From: Dickeya zeae NCPPB 2538 | GTDB taxonomy: Bacteria; Pseudomonadota; Gammaproteobacteria; Enterobacterales; Enterobacteriaceae | Reading direction: 5' to 3' | Length of the DNA: 64,000 nucleotides | Assembly (NCBI RefSeq): GCF_000406165.1 | Contig: NZ_CM001977.1 | Coordinates: 3,880,334 to 3,944,333, forward strand | Shown: piece by piece, positions 45,004-53,710 of the stretch | Layout: the number at the start of each line of letters is the position of its first letter | Position numbering within the stretch: position 1 is the first letter of the stretch | Position numbers and translations under genes: made by a program | The notes under the pieces: generated by a model | The model's database searches: none | Told to the model about the DNA's origin: nothing | The model's input: the letters and a program-made list of their open reading frames with translations, nothing else

Positions 45004-45920
45004 ACGCACGCGACTACGCCACACTGCTGCTGACCACACTACTACTCAGCGCGGGTGGGCATGCCGAATCAGTGAGCGTCGGTCGAATCGACCTGAAAGC
45101 CAACCAATTACCGGTACATGCCCCCGCTAACCCACAAGCGATCGCTGCAATCCCTGCCGGGTTTAGCTTTGCCGAACCCGGCACACTCACCGTGGCGATC
45201 GCCAGTCACAGCTCCCCACCGCTGGCACTGCTGGCGGATGACAACAAAACACCTATCGGCAGCGATCCGGACATCGCCCGTTTAGTTGCCGACGCACTGG
45301 GGTTAAAGCTCAAACTGGTACCGACCGCCTGGGAAGACTGGCCGCTAGGCATCGCTTCTGGTCGCTATGACGCCGCTATCCTCAATATTGCGGTCACCAA
45401 AGCACGTAAGGAGAAATTCGATTTCGCCACTTATCGGGTCGATACGCTGGGTTTTTACGTCAAATCCACCAGCCGTATTCAGGCAATTCGGGGAGCGGCA
45501 GATGTGGCAGGACTCAAAGTGATCGTCGGTTCTGGCACCAATCAGGAAAACATCCTGCTGGGCTGGGATCGCCAGAATCGTGCTCAGGGCTTAGCGCCGG
45601 TACAGCCGATTTACGTTACCGACGATGCGGCGGCCAACCTGAGCATCCAGTCCGGCCGGGTGGATGTTTTTTTCGGCCCGCACTCCATCGGGGCGTATAA
45701 GGCGGCACTGACAGGACAGACAAAGATGGTGGGTATTGGCCCTACCGTGGCACCGGTTGCCGTGACCACCCGCAAGGGTAACGGACTGGCACAACCGATT
45801 AGTACTGCGCTCAATGGCGTCATCGCTGGCGGGCAATACGCGCAGGTGCTGGATCGTTGGGGTGAGAATGACGAAAAAGTCACACGCTCCGACGTCAATC
45901 CACGCGGATTGGACGAATAA
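45000..45920 (+). CDS. ABC transporter substrate-binding protein, first copy
   Basis: 306-residue periplasmic family 3 (amino acid type) binding protein. Signal peptide MNARDYATLLLTTLLLSAGGHAES, then an unusual conserved segment (LKANQLPVHAPANPQAIAAI) and the binding fold with LLADDNKTPIGSDPDIARLVADALGLKLKLV. ATGA overlap with the monooxygenase. A close paralogue follows 47 bases downstream, so this looks like a tandem duplication. Clustered with permease and ATPase for importing an amino acid-like compound. Confidence 0.9.
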   Translation: MNARDYATLLLTTLLLSAGGHAESVSVGRIDLKANQLPVHAPANPQAIAAIPAGFSFAEPGTLTVAIASHSSPPLALLADDNKTPIGSDPDIARLVADALGLKLKLVPTAWEDWPLGIASGRYDAAILNIAVTKARKEKFDFATYRVDTLGFYVKSTSRIQAIRGAADVAGLKVIVGSGTNQENILLGWDRQNRAQGLAPVQPIYVTDDAAANLSIQSGRVDVFFGPHSIGAYKAALTGQTKMVGIGPTVAPVAVTTRKGNGLAQPISTALNGVIAGGQYAQVLDRWGENDEKVTRSDVNPRGLDE

Positions 45921-45967
45921 CTCAACTCGTCCTCCCCGCTGATAAATTTATCTTCAAGGAATACGCT

Positions 45968-46915
45968 ATGCAGACTCTCGCCGTTCGTCCATTTTATCGT
46001 CTGGCCGCAACGCTATTTGGCGGCTGGTTACTACTCGGCAACGCACAAGCCGCCAGCATTGACCTCAACGCGAACCAACAGCCGATCCACGCGCCCAAAA
46101 ACCCGCAGGCCATCGCGCAGATCCCGGCAGGATTCCGGTTCGTCGAGCCAGGAAAGCTGACCGTCGCCGTCGCGGCATTAGGCTCCTCGCCGCCGCTAGC
46201 CTTTCTGGCCGACGACAACAAAAGCCTCATCGGTAGCGAACCGGACATCGCCCGGCTGGTAGCCGATAGCCTCGGGCTGGAATTGAATCTGGTATCAACC
46301 TCATGGGAAGACTGGCCACTGGGCGTATCCTCCGGTAAGTACGATGTCGCCATCACCAACGTGACCGTCACCAAAGCGCGTAAAGAACGTTTTGACTTTG
46401 CCACCTACCGTGCCGATACACTGGGCTTCTACGTGAAATCCAGCAGCAAGATAACCGCTATCCACAATGCCAAAGATATTGCCGGGCTGCGGATTATCGT
46501 CGGTTCCGGCACCAATCAGGAAGCCATCCTGCTTGACTGGGACAAGCAAAACCGGGCAGTCGGCTTGCCGCCGTTTCAGCCGGTCTATGTCACCGATGCG
46601 GCCGCGGCAAACCTGAGTATTCAGTCTGGTCGTGCCGACGCCACATTCGGCCCGAATGTCACCGGTGCCTATAAAGCAGCGCTGAATGGGCAGACTCGCC
46701 TGGTGGGAACCGTCAACGGCGGTTGGCCTCAGGTGGCACACATCGCAGTCACCACCCGCAAGGGTAACGGACTGGTGACCGCACTCAATACCGCACTCAA
46801 TGGCGTGATTCAGGGCGGCGAATACGACCAGGTACTGAACCGCTGGGGAGAAGGTGTGGAGCGAATCAGCCACTCGGAGATCAACCCGCTGGGTCTGGGC
46901 GACACGCCGTTGTAA
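45968..46915 (+). CDS. ABC transporter substrate-binding protein, second copy
   Basis: 315 residues, colinear with the preceding protein and about two thirds identical by eye, with the same N-terminal LNANQQPIHAPKNPQAIAQI segment and AFLADDNKSLIGSEPDIARL. Signal peptide ends near ANAQAAS. The ligand-site loops differ slightly (for example TNVTVTKARKERF versus LNIAVTKARKEKF), so the two copies may bind related but different ligands. AAGGAATACGCT precedes the ATG. Confidence 0.9.
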   Translation: MQTLAVRPFYRLAATLFGGWLLLGNAQAASIDLNANQQPIHAPKNPQAIAQIPAGFRFVEPGKLTVAVAALGSSPPLAFLADDNKSLIGSEPDIARLVADSLGLELNLVSTSWEDWPLGVSSGKYDVAITNVTVTKARKERFDFATYRADTLGFYVKSSSKITAIHNAKDIAGLRIIVGSGTNQEAILLDWDKQNRAVGLPPFQPVYVTDAAAANLSIQSGRADATFGPNVTGAYKAALNGQTRLVGTVNGGWPQVAHIAVTTRKGNGLVTALNTALNGVIQGGEYDQVLNRWGEGVERISHSEINPLGLGDTPL

Positions 46916-46944
46916 TCCGCATCCAGTTGCACAGGGAGAACGCT

Positions 46945-47475
46945 ATGTCTGAGGAACATTTCATTGTCACCTACCCGGAAGACGAACGCATTGCGCCGGT
47001 GCTGGACGGTTTATTTGCTGAATACCGTCAGCGTTACGGTGACTACTTCGCTCATCAGGATCCGGAACCACAGGGGCTCTATCTACCGCCGGACGGTATT
47101 TTTATCGTGTTGATGCGCGATGAGCGCCCCATCGCCACTGGCGCGTTCAAACGCTACGACGCCACCACCGCCGAGCTTAAACGTATCTGGACTGACAGAA
47201 CCCTGCGACGTCAGGGACTCGCCAAACGAGTACTGCTCGAACTGGAGTGCCATGCCCGTCGGCTGGGCTATCGGGATCTGTTTCTGACAACCGGTTTTCG
47301 CCAGCCGGAAGCAGTCGGGTTATACCTGAGCGAAGGTTATCAACCACAGTTCGATACTCAACTCGACCCGGAATATTACAGCCTGCCGCCGCACGATGGT
47401 CGGTTGCCGTTTCGTAAACCGCTGTATGGGCCATTGTCTGAACGGGTGGCTCAACAGGAACGGGCTATCGGGTAA
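46945..47475 (+). CDS. GNAT-family N-acetyltransferase
   Basis: 176 residues from the ATG at 46945 (AGGGAGA lies eight bases before it); a start at 46927 is possible. GNAT core: IFIVLMRDERPIATGAFKRY, then IWTDRTLRRQGLAKRVLLELECHA, whose R-R-Q-G-L-A is the acetyl-CoA loop, and FRQPEAVGLYLSEGYQP. In Bacillus ytm/yxe operons the equivalent enzyme acetylates S-substituted cysteines before oxidation. Substrate here is inferred only from context. Confidence 0.85.
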   Translation: MSEEHFIVTYPEDERIAPVLDGLFAEYRQRYGDYFAHQDPEPQGLYLPPDGIFIVLMRDERPIATGAFKRYDATTAELKRIWTDRTLRRQGLAKRVLLELECHARRLGYRDLFLTTGFRQPEAVGLYLSEGYQPQFDTQLDPEYYSLPPHDGRLPFRKPLYGPLSERVAQQERAIG

Positions 47476-47488
47476 CAAGGACACACTG

Positions 47489-48439
47489 ATGACGCACTCA
47501 ATCCCCCCCGCACTGCATCCAACGGATGCCCCTGCGACAACCTTACGCGTGGTACCGGCGCGTTACCCACTACGTATCGCTGGCACCGTGTTTTCGCTAT
47601 TTATTTTCGCCGGTATTGCCGAGTCGGTGGCGCTCAACAGCCGCTGGGAATGGTCCGTGTTCGCCAACTACTTTTTTAATCCCGTCATTCTGGAAGGGCT
47701 AGGGCGTACCCTGTTGCTGACGCTACTCGGCACCCTGTTCAGCGTGATCGTCGGTACCGGGCTGGCGTTGGCACGGCTGTCATCGTCGACCTTACTCAGT
47801 ACGCTGTCCTGGCTGTATATCTGGTTATTTCGATCACTGCCGCTGATTCTGGTGCTGATAATCCTCTACAACTTTTCGTACCTGTACGACACATTGGCAT
47901 TGGGTATCCCTTTCACGGCAGTAGAGTTTTTCCGCTACCCGACTATTGATGTGCTAAGCCCCTTCGCTGTCGCTGTGCTGGGACTCACACTGGTGCAATC
48001 GGCCTACACCGCCGAAATTATCCGTGGCGGTATCCTTGGTGTTGACGCCGGACAGTTCGAAGCCGCCGCTGCGCTCGGCTTACCGGGTTATCGCCGTACC
48101 TGGCGAATTATTCTGCCGCAGGCGTTGCGCTCCATTCTGCCTACCGGCTTCAACGAAATCATTAGCCTGGCCAAGGGCACCTCGGTGGTGTATGTGCTGG
48201 CACTGCCGGAACTGTTTTACACCGTGCAGGTGATTTACAACCGCACTCAGCAAGTCATTCCACTGTTGATGGTCGCGACCGTCTGGTATCTGGTGATCAC
48301 CAGCGTACTGTCGGTACTGCAATATTTTGTAGAGCGCTACGTCGCCCGCGGGGCAGTGCGGGAAATACCGGCGCATCCGTTACAGCGTCTTTTCCGGCAC
48401 CTGACCGCACTGATATTCAGAGGGAAATACCATGTCTGA
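47489..48439 (+). CDS. ABC transporter permease, polar amino acid type
   Basis: 316 residues starting MTHSIPPALHPTDAPAT, with about five or six membrane segments (AGTVFSLFIFAGIAESVAL, LGRTLLLTLLGTLFSVIVG, LSTLSWLYIWLFRSLPLIL). The EAA loop is GQFEAAAALGLPGYRRTWRIILPQALR. HisM/GlnP family. Thirteen bases after the acetyltransferase; overlaps the ATPase gene by eight bases. Confidence 0.92.
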   Translation: MTHSIPPALHPTDAPATTLRVVPARYPLRIAGTVFSLFIFAGIAESVALNSRWEWSVFANYFFNPVILEGLGRTLLLTLLGTLFSVIVGTGLALARLSSSTLLSTLSWLYIWLFRSLPLILVLIILYNFSYLYDTLALGIPFTAVEFFRYPTIDVLSPFAVAVLGLTLVQSAYTAEIIRGGILGVDAGQFEAAAALGLPGYRRTWRIILPQALRSILPTGFNEIISLAKGTSVVYVLALPELFYTVQVIYNRTQQVIPLLMVATVWYLVITSVLSVLQYFVERYVARGAVREIPAHPLQRLFRHLTALIFRGKYHV

Positions 48440-49250
48440 AGCTATTGATCTTTATTCAATCCCACATACCGTATCAGGCACTGTAGCTGAAAAAGGTCGG
48501 ATCGATATTCAGGGGGTAGGCAAATGGTTCGGTGCGCATCGGGCGCTGGATAATATTAACCTGACGCTGCCGCCCGGCTCAGTGACCGTGATAATTGGGC
48601 CGTCAGGCTCCGGCAAATCCACGCTACTGCGAACCATCAACCACCTGGAGCGGGTGGACGAAGGTACCATCCGTATCGACGGCGACTACATTGGCTATCG
48701 CCGTGAAGGCGACACACTGTACGAGCTAAAAGAACGGGAGATTCTGCGCCAGCGCATCGGCGTTGGTTATGTATTCCAGAACTTCAACCTGTTTCCACAC
48801 CTGACGGTGCTGGAGAACATTATTGAAGCGCCACGAGTGCACCGGCTATACCACCGCGCCCAGGCACAGAGCGTAGCACTGGCGCTGCTGGACCGGGTCG
48901 GGTTACGCCACAAGGCGAATGCTTATCCGCGCCACCTGTCCGGCGGGCAGCAACAACGTATCGCTATTGCCCGTGCGTTGGCGCTCAACCCCAAGGTGAT
49001 GCTGTTTGATGAACCCACCTCGGCGTTAGACCCGGAACTGGTGGGCGAAGTACTGGATGTCATCAAGGATCTGGCACGATCGGGCGTCACTATGGTGATC
49101 GTGACTCATGAGATTGGCTTCGCGCGCGAAGTGGCGGATCGGGTGGTGTTCATGGTGGATGGCAGAATCGTGGAAAGCGGCGACGCGTATCAGGTGCTGA
49201 ATCATCCTGCCCATCCGCGCACTGCCAGTTTTTTGAATAAGGTGCTCTAG
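48432..49250 (+). CDS. ABC transporter ATP-binding protein
   Basis: 272 residues. Walker A GPSGSGKSTLL near 57-67, Q-loop VFQNFNLFPH, signature LSGGQQQRIAIARAL near 177, Walker B VMLFDEPTSALDPE and the switch His in VTHEIGFAREVADRV. Amino acid-type (GlnQ/HisP) import ATPase. Last gene of the operon; the stop codon lies inside the first unit of a 22-bp duplication. Confidence 0.94.
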   Translation: MSEAIDLYSIPHTVSGTVAEKGRIDIQGVGKWFGAHRALDNINLTLPPGSVTVIIGPSGSGKSTLLRTINHLERVDEGTIRIDGDYIGYRREGDTLYELKEREILRQRIGVGYVFQNFNLFPHLTVLENIIEAPRVHRLYHRAQAQSVALALLDRVGLRHKANAYPRHLSGGQQQRIAIARALALNPKVMLFDEPTSALDPELVGEVLDVIKDLARSGVTMVIVTHEIGFAREVADRVVFMVDGRIVESGDAYQVLNHPAHPRTASFLNKVL

Positions 49251-49273
49251 GTTTTTAAATAAGCTGCTCAAGG
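49230..49273. repeat. 22-bp direct tandem duplication across the ATPase stop codon
   Basis: Positions 49230-49251 and 49252-49273 are adjacent copies matching at 18 or so of 22 bases, core AATAAGGTGCTC-AGG versus AATAAGCTGCTC-AGG. The first copy encodes the last residues and stop of the transporter ATPase; the second is outside the gene. Confidence 0.75.
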
Positions 49274-49280
49274 CGATATT

Positions 49281-49310
49281 TTCATTCCCCGACACCGTGC
49301 GGGGAATGAA
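49281..49310. other. Hairpin after the transporter operon
   Basis: TTCATTCCCC / GGGGAATGAA with a ten-base loop. No T run on either side; it may end or stabilise transcripts of the operon and/or ohr. Confidence 0.4.
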
Positions 49311-49363
49311 AACGTTACGTCAATCGTTAACACAGCTCGATAGACGACGGCCTTTCATCTGAC

Positions 49364-49792
49364 TCAGATAACCGTCAGTTTTACATCGATGTTACCGCGC
49401 GTCGCGTTGGAGTACGGGCAAACGATGTGTGCTTTCTGTACCAGCTCTTCCGCTACCGCACGGTCCACACCCGGCAGGGTGATTTTCAACTCAACTTCAA
49501 TGCCAAAGCCGTTCGGGATGGCGCCGATACCCACGCTGCCATTAATCGTCGTCCCTGCCGGAATCGAGACTTTGTCACGTGCGCCGACGAACTTCAGTGC
49601 CCCCAGGAAGCAAGCGGAGTAACCAGCGGCAAACAGCTGTTCCGGGTTAGTACCTTCACCACCGGCACCGCCCAGTTCACGCGGCGTGGTCAATTTGACA
49701 TCTAACTGCTGGTCAGAAGAAACCGCACGACCATCACGACCGCCTGTAGCCTGAGCATGTGCAACGTAGAGAACTTTTTCAATAGACATCAT
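49364..49792 (-). CDS. ohr: Organic hydroperoxide resistance protein Ohr
   Basis: Thiol peroxidase of the Ohr/OsmC family that reduces organic hydroperoxides in the cytosol. 142 residues. The two redox cysteines are in GYSACFLGALKFVG (near 60) and VCPYSNATRGN (near 125). Start MMSIEKVLYVAHAQATGGRDG; the second ATG is also possible. Under OhrR control by a motif shared with the ohrR promoter. Confidence 0.95.
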   Translation of the reverse strand: MMSIEKVLYVAHAQATGGRDGRAVSSDQQLDVKLTTPRELGGAGGEGTNPEQLFAAGYSACFLGALKFVGARDKVSIPAGTTINGSVGIGAIPNGFGIEVELKITLPGVDRAVAEELVQKAHIVCPYSNATRGNIDVKLTVI

Positions 49793-49826
49793 GTGACTCC
49801 TTTGAGTGGATAAATGCGTGATTTAA

Positions 49827-49847
49827 ATCGTTAAAAATTAAATCGCA
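49827..49847. promoter_or_regulatory. Candidate OhrR operator at ohr
   Basis: A 21-base element (starting ATCG, core AAAATTAAAT, ending GCA) identical at 18 of 21 positions to one upstream of ohrR (50392-50412). It overlaps a dyad GATTTAA-N11-TTAAATC. OhrR proteins bind AT-rich dyads, so this is a good candidate. Confidence 0.6.
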
Positions 49848-49906
49848 CACTACTTAAATGATTAAGAAAATATAGACGACAAACGCCCATCGTGCCACAT
49901 CATTCA

Positions 49907-50377
49907 TCAAATATGCCTGATGAGGCTGGCTCGCAATGTTTCCAGATCGTGCTTGATAGCGCGTAACTGCTCGATATTGCATTCTGACGCGCAGAACACC
50001 CCTTCAGGCACAGCCTTCGCTTTCGTCTGCAACTCACGCCCGTCGTCGGTGAGTTCAATCAGCACCTGGCGTTCGTCTTGCGTGCCACGACGACGCGTAA
50101 CCAACCCTGCGGTTTGCAGACGCTTAAGCAGTGGCGTCAACGTGGCAGAATCCAGAAACAGACGCTCGCCCAATTCAGAGACCGTTACCCCATCGCGTTC
50201 CCACAACACCAGCATCACCAGATACTGTGGGTACGTGAGGTTAAGCTCGGTCAGCAAACGGCGATATAACTTGTTCATCGCCAGATTCGCTGAGTAGAGC
50301 GCGAAACAGAGCTGACCATCCAGCCGGAAGGCGTCATCACTCAGTATCGGTTTGGTATCGGTATCGTTTCTGTTCAT
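49907..50377 (-). CDS. ohrR: MarR-family regulator OhrR
   Basis: 156 residues from the ATG at 50377 (MNRNDTDTKPILSDDAFRLD); the upstream in-frame extension is not family-like. MarR winged HTH with the OhrR feature LCFALYSANLAMNKLYRRLL: Cys near residue 21 is the peroxide-sensing cysteine. Recognition region DSATLTPLLKRLQTAGLVTR. Same strand as ohr, 114 bases upstream of it, so it probably represses both ohr and itself. Confidence 0.93.
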   Translation of the reverse strand: MNRNDTDTKPILSDDAFRLDGQLCFALYSANLAMNKLYRRLLTELNLTYPQYLVMLVLWERDGVTVSELGERLFLDSATLTPLLKRLQTAGLVTRRRGTQDERQVLIELTDDGRELQTKAKAVPEGVFCASECNIEQLRAIKHDLETLRASLIRHI

Positions 50378-50391
50378 GGTTGCCACTCTAT

Positions 50392-50412
50392 ATCGCTCAA
50401 AATTAAATAGCA
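50392..50412. promoter_or_regulatory. Candidate OhrR operator at ohrR
   Basis: Second copy of the shared element (ATCG ... AAAATTAAAT ... GCA), 15 bases upstream of the ohrR ATG. It differs from the ohr copy at three of 21 positions. Confidence 0.6.
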
Positions 50413-50468
50413 AGCGATTTAGATTAAAATTTGACGGCAGCAGAAAAGAAAAAAGTAACCTGTTGATA

Positions 50469-50500
50469 ATAAAAAGAACCGGTGGGCTCCCCACCGGTTC
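50469..50500 (-). terminator. abgT intrinsic terminator
   Basis: GAACCGGTGGG / CCCACCGGTTC (50476-50486, 50490-50500) with a three-base loop, then TTTTTATTATC on the minus strand. It ends the abgABT operon and separates it from ohrR. Confidence 0.88.
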
Positions 50501-50537
50501 ACACGCAGAACCACTCCGCCTTAATGTCGCTTTAGCG

Positions 50538-52064
50538 TCATGCTAAGCGCGGGTAAACCCCCGGCCCGATGGGCAACCCCAGCAGATACCACACCACCAG
50601 CAATATCAGCCAGACAGTAAAAAACATCAGCGGATAAGGCAGTATCAACGAGTAATAAGTACCCAGTTGTGCCTGTTTGTGATAACGCTGCAAAAAGCCA
50701 AGAAATAATGGAACGAACGGCGATACCGGTGCCAGTGGAATCACCGAAGAATCCGCCACCCGGAACACAATCTGGGCAAATGCCGGATGAAAGCCGAGCA
50801 GCATAAACATCGGCACAAAAATCGGTGCCAGAATCGACCAGATAGCGGAACCACTGGCAATAAACATACACAGGAACGCCGACAGAAAAATCAACCCGAC
50901 GAACGCGGGAATCCCGGTCATTCCCAACGATTCCAGCAAGTCAGTCAGCCCGATGGCGATAAACTTCCCCATGTTGCTCCAGTTGAAGAACGCCACGAAC
51001 TGCGACAGCGGGAATACCATAACGATAAAACCGGCCATGCCTTTCATCGGATCGATCATCAGCTTCGGCAGATCGTTTTGGGAGGTGATCTGACCGGTAA
51101 CGACACCATAAGGAATGGATACCACAAAGAAAAACGCGATGATCAGCGGTACGATGCCCTGAATGAACGGCGACGGCATCACCGTGTGTTTGACCGGATC
51201 ACGCAACGGTCCCCACTCTGGCACCACCAACAGTGCCACAATAGCGATGAAGGCCAGTGCCGCGATACCGCTGGCACGCAGGCCGCGATTCTGCTCCGGC
51301 GTCAATCGGGACAGGTTTTCATCGCGCTCTCCTTGATACGGTGGCAGACGCGGTTCGATGAATTTATCCGTCAACAACGCACCGGCGATGGTCAGCACAA
51401 CCACGGAGGCTGCCATAAAAAACCAGTTATCAATCACGCTGACATGCACCGCCGGATTGATCACCTTGGCTGATTCAGTGCTCAACCCCGACAGCAGCAC
51501 ATCAGTGGTCACAATCAGTAAATTAGCGGTGAAACCGCAACCGACGCCAGCGATAGCCGCCAATAACCCCGCCACCGGGTGACGCCCCACCGCCAGAAAA
51601 ATTAACGCGCCCAGCGGTGGCATCACCACTAGCGCCGCGTCTGACGAAATATGGCTGAAAAAAGCGATAAACAGCACCATATAACTGGCATAGCGGGCGC
51701 TGACATGCGAAGCCATTTTGTACATCAGTGTTTGTAGCAAGCCAACGCGCTCTGCCAACCCGGCTCCCAGCACCAGCGCCAGAATGGAGCCCAGCGGGGT
51801 AAACGCACTAAAATTCCTGATAACGTTGGGCAAAATCCATTGTATCCCTTCCACGCTGAGCAGGTTTTTCACCCGCACCACTTCGCCATTGGCGGGATTC
51901 GTCGCCGTAATTCCACACAAGGAAAACAGTGCGCTGGCTACCATCAACAAAACGATCAGGTATACAAACAATAAAAATGGATTAGGGATCTTATTTCCCA
52001 CCCGCTCTACCCACTGGAAGAGCCCGCCCTGCTGTGGCTGGCCACGTTCCGTTGTCACACTCAT
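50538..52064 (-). CDS. abgT: p-Aminobenzoyl-glutamate transporter AbgT
   Basis: 508 residues, the same length as E. coli AbgT, with about 12 hydrophobic segments (for example FLLFVYLIVLLMVASALFSL; AASVVVLTIAGALLTDKFI). AbgT family importer of p-aminobenzoyl-glutamate, a folate breakdown product, or possibly related compounds. Follows abgB after a 194-base gap that contains a 15-bp tandem repeat; ends at a strong terminator. Confidence 0.93.
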   Translation of the reverse strand: MSVTTERGQPQQGGLFQWVERVGNKIPNPFLLFVYLIVLLMVASALFSLCGITATNPANGEVVRVKNLLSVEGIQWILPNVIRNFSAFTPLGSILALVLGAGLAERVGLLQTLMYKMASHVSARYASYMVLFIAFFSHISSDAALVVMPPLGALIFLAVGRHPVAGLLAAIAGVGCGFTANLLIVTTDVLLSGLSTESAKVINPAVHVSVIDNWFFMAASVVVLTIAGALLTDKFIEPRLPPYQGERDENLSRLTPEQNRGLRASGIAALAFIAIVALLVVPEWGPLRDPVKHTVMPSPFIQGIVPLIIAFFFVVSIPYGVVTGQITSQNDLPKLMIDPMKGMAGFIVMVFPLSQFVAFFNWSNMGKFIAIGLTDLLESLGMTGIPAFVGLIFLSAFLCMFIASGSAIWSILAPIFVPMFMLLGFHPAFAQIVFRVADSSVIPLAPVSPFVPLFLGFLQRYHKQAQLGTYYSLILPYPLMFFTVWLILLVVWYLLGLPIGPGVYPRLA

Positions 52065-52092
52065 GCTGTTTCCCCTCTGTGCTGAATTCTTA

Positions 52093-52151
52093 TGTGATCG
52101 TGTTGTTGTGATTAATATTGTTGTGATTTGTACTGTTGTAACGGGTACTAC
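52093..52151. repeat. 15-bp tandem repeat, four copies, upstream of abgT
   Basis: tgtgatcgtgttgt (14 bases), tgtgattaatattgt, tgtgatttgtactgt, tgtaacgggtactac. Starts 29 bases before the abgT start codon, in the abgB-abgT gap. Confidence 0.8.
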
Positions 52152-52258
52152 CGTTTTACCGTCGGCCGGACGGCTCGGTTTATCTAGCCAGGCCCGCCGT
52201 TGCGGGAACGACGCAACGCACAGCGGCCTGTTGTCGAAACGGCAATAAAACTTTTAGA

Positions 52259-53710
52259 TCAATGAGATAAAGGTGATGGCTGGATACCTGCTGGAATAGG
52301 GCAGCGGTACGGTGTTTCCTGTCGCTGCTGTCGCCACTCCTGCTGGCAGGCTTGCAACAACGTGCTGTCGGTAAATAACGCCAGCGCGGTGGCTGACATC
52401 ACTTTTGCCGCCAGCAGCATGCCTTTATGCGCCAGCGAAGTGCGCCCTTGCGCTACCGCCTGCCAGGTATGCAGCGGTGTGCCCAGCGCGTAGCAGGGGC
52501 TGAAACACTGGACAGTCGGCACCAGCCAACTGACATCGCCGACGTCGGTAGACCCTGAAAGCAAGGTTTCGGTCGGCGCATAAGGCGCCACCTGGGTGGT
52601 CAACGCACATCCTTTAAGCGAGCGGCTAAACGCTTGACCGTCCGCGCCGCCGGTGCGGGCAATCGTCGTCAGGTTACTGGCGATATCCTCGGAACTCAGT
52701 GTCCGCACAATATCGGCAGCGTATGCCTGCTCCTGCTCGCTATACGTCGGTACGCCAAACGCCTGCACAAAGCCGTACATCGCCTGTTCCAGCGTGCGAT
52801 TAGGGACATAGTTGGAACAGGCTTTATCGAAACGTACCGTCAGGGTGGTATCCGTCATCAGCGCCGCCCCCCGGGCGATATTCACCACTCGCTCATAAAT
52901 GGCCTGCGCCTGATCGATCTGTGGCGCGCGCACCAGATACAGCACCTCGGCATCCGCCTGCACGACATTGGGCGAATGACCACCGGTGTCAGTCACCGCG
53001 TAGTGCAAACGCGCGTCGGGGATGATGTGTTCGCGCAGAAAATTAGCGCCGGTGTTCATCAGCGTCACTGCGTCCAGCGCACTGCGCCCCAGATGTGGGG
53101 CCGCTGCGGCATGCGCTGCCACCCCCTTGAAGCGGAAAGCGGCCTGAATATTAGCCAGCGTCGGGGTACAAAACATGCCGCTGAAAGTCTCTGGGTGCCA
53201 GGTCAGCGCGGCATCGACATCATCGAATACGCCTTCACGCGCCATGAAGGTTTTCCCGGAACCGCCCTCTTCCCCCGGACAGCCGTAAAAACGAATAGTA
53301 CCGGCCTGTGGATGCTGCTCCAGCCAGGCTTTTACGGCCAGTACACCGCCCAGACCGGCTGTACCGAGCAGGTTATGCCCGCATCCGTGGCCGTTTCCCC
53401 CCGCTTGCAGCGGTGACGGCACATCGCATCCCGCCTGCTGACTCAACCCGGCCAGCGCGTCAAACTCGCCCAGCAGCGCCACCACCGGCTGGCCGCTGCC
53501 GAAACTGGCGACAAATGCCGTATCGATACCGGCAATACCGCGCTGTACGCAGAACCCCTCAGCCTCCAGCACACCGGCCAGCCGTTCGGCCGAGTAATGC
53601 TCAGCAAACCGGGTTTCCGGATGATCCCAGATGTCATCAGCGAGAGCGGCCAACTGATGTGCGCGGGCAGCCAGCGTATCGTTAACAAATCCGACGATCG
53701 TTCGGGTCAT
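52259..53710 (-). CDS. abgB: p-Aminobenzoyl-glutamate hydrolase subunit B
   Basis: M20 metallopeptidase family protein, 483 residues (E. coli AbgB 481). Zinc-binding motifs GGNGHGCGHNLLG near 105-117, the acidic GCPGEEGGSGKTFMAREGV and WHPETFSGMF. With AbgA it cleaves p-aminobenzoyl-glutamate to p-aminobenzoate and glutamate. Its ATG overlaps the abgA stop by four bases (ATGA). Confidence 0.93.
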   Translation of the reverse strand: MTRTIVGFVNDTLAARAHQLAALADDIWDHPETRFAEHYSAERLAGVLEAEGFCVQRGIAGIDTAFVASFGSGQPVVALLGEFDALAGLSQQAGCDVPSPLQAGGNGHGCGHNLLGTAGLGGVLAVKAWLEQHPQAGTIRFYGCPGEEGGSGKTFMAREGVFDDVDAALTWHPETFSGMFCTPTLANIQAAFRFKGVAAHAAAAPHLGRSALDAVTLMNTGANFLREHIIPDARLHYAVTDTGGHSPNVVQADAEVLYLVRAPQIDQAQAIYERVVNIARGAALMTDTTLTVRFDKACSNYVPNRTLEQAMYGFVQAFGVPTYSEQEQAYAADIVRTLSSEDIASNLTTIARTGGADGQAFSRSLKGCALTTQVAPYAPTETLLSGSTDVGDVSWLVPTVQCFSPCYALGTPLHTWQAVAQGRTSLAHKGMLLAAKVMSATALALFTDSTLLQACQQEWRQQRQETPYRCPIPAGIQPSPLSH

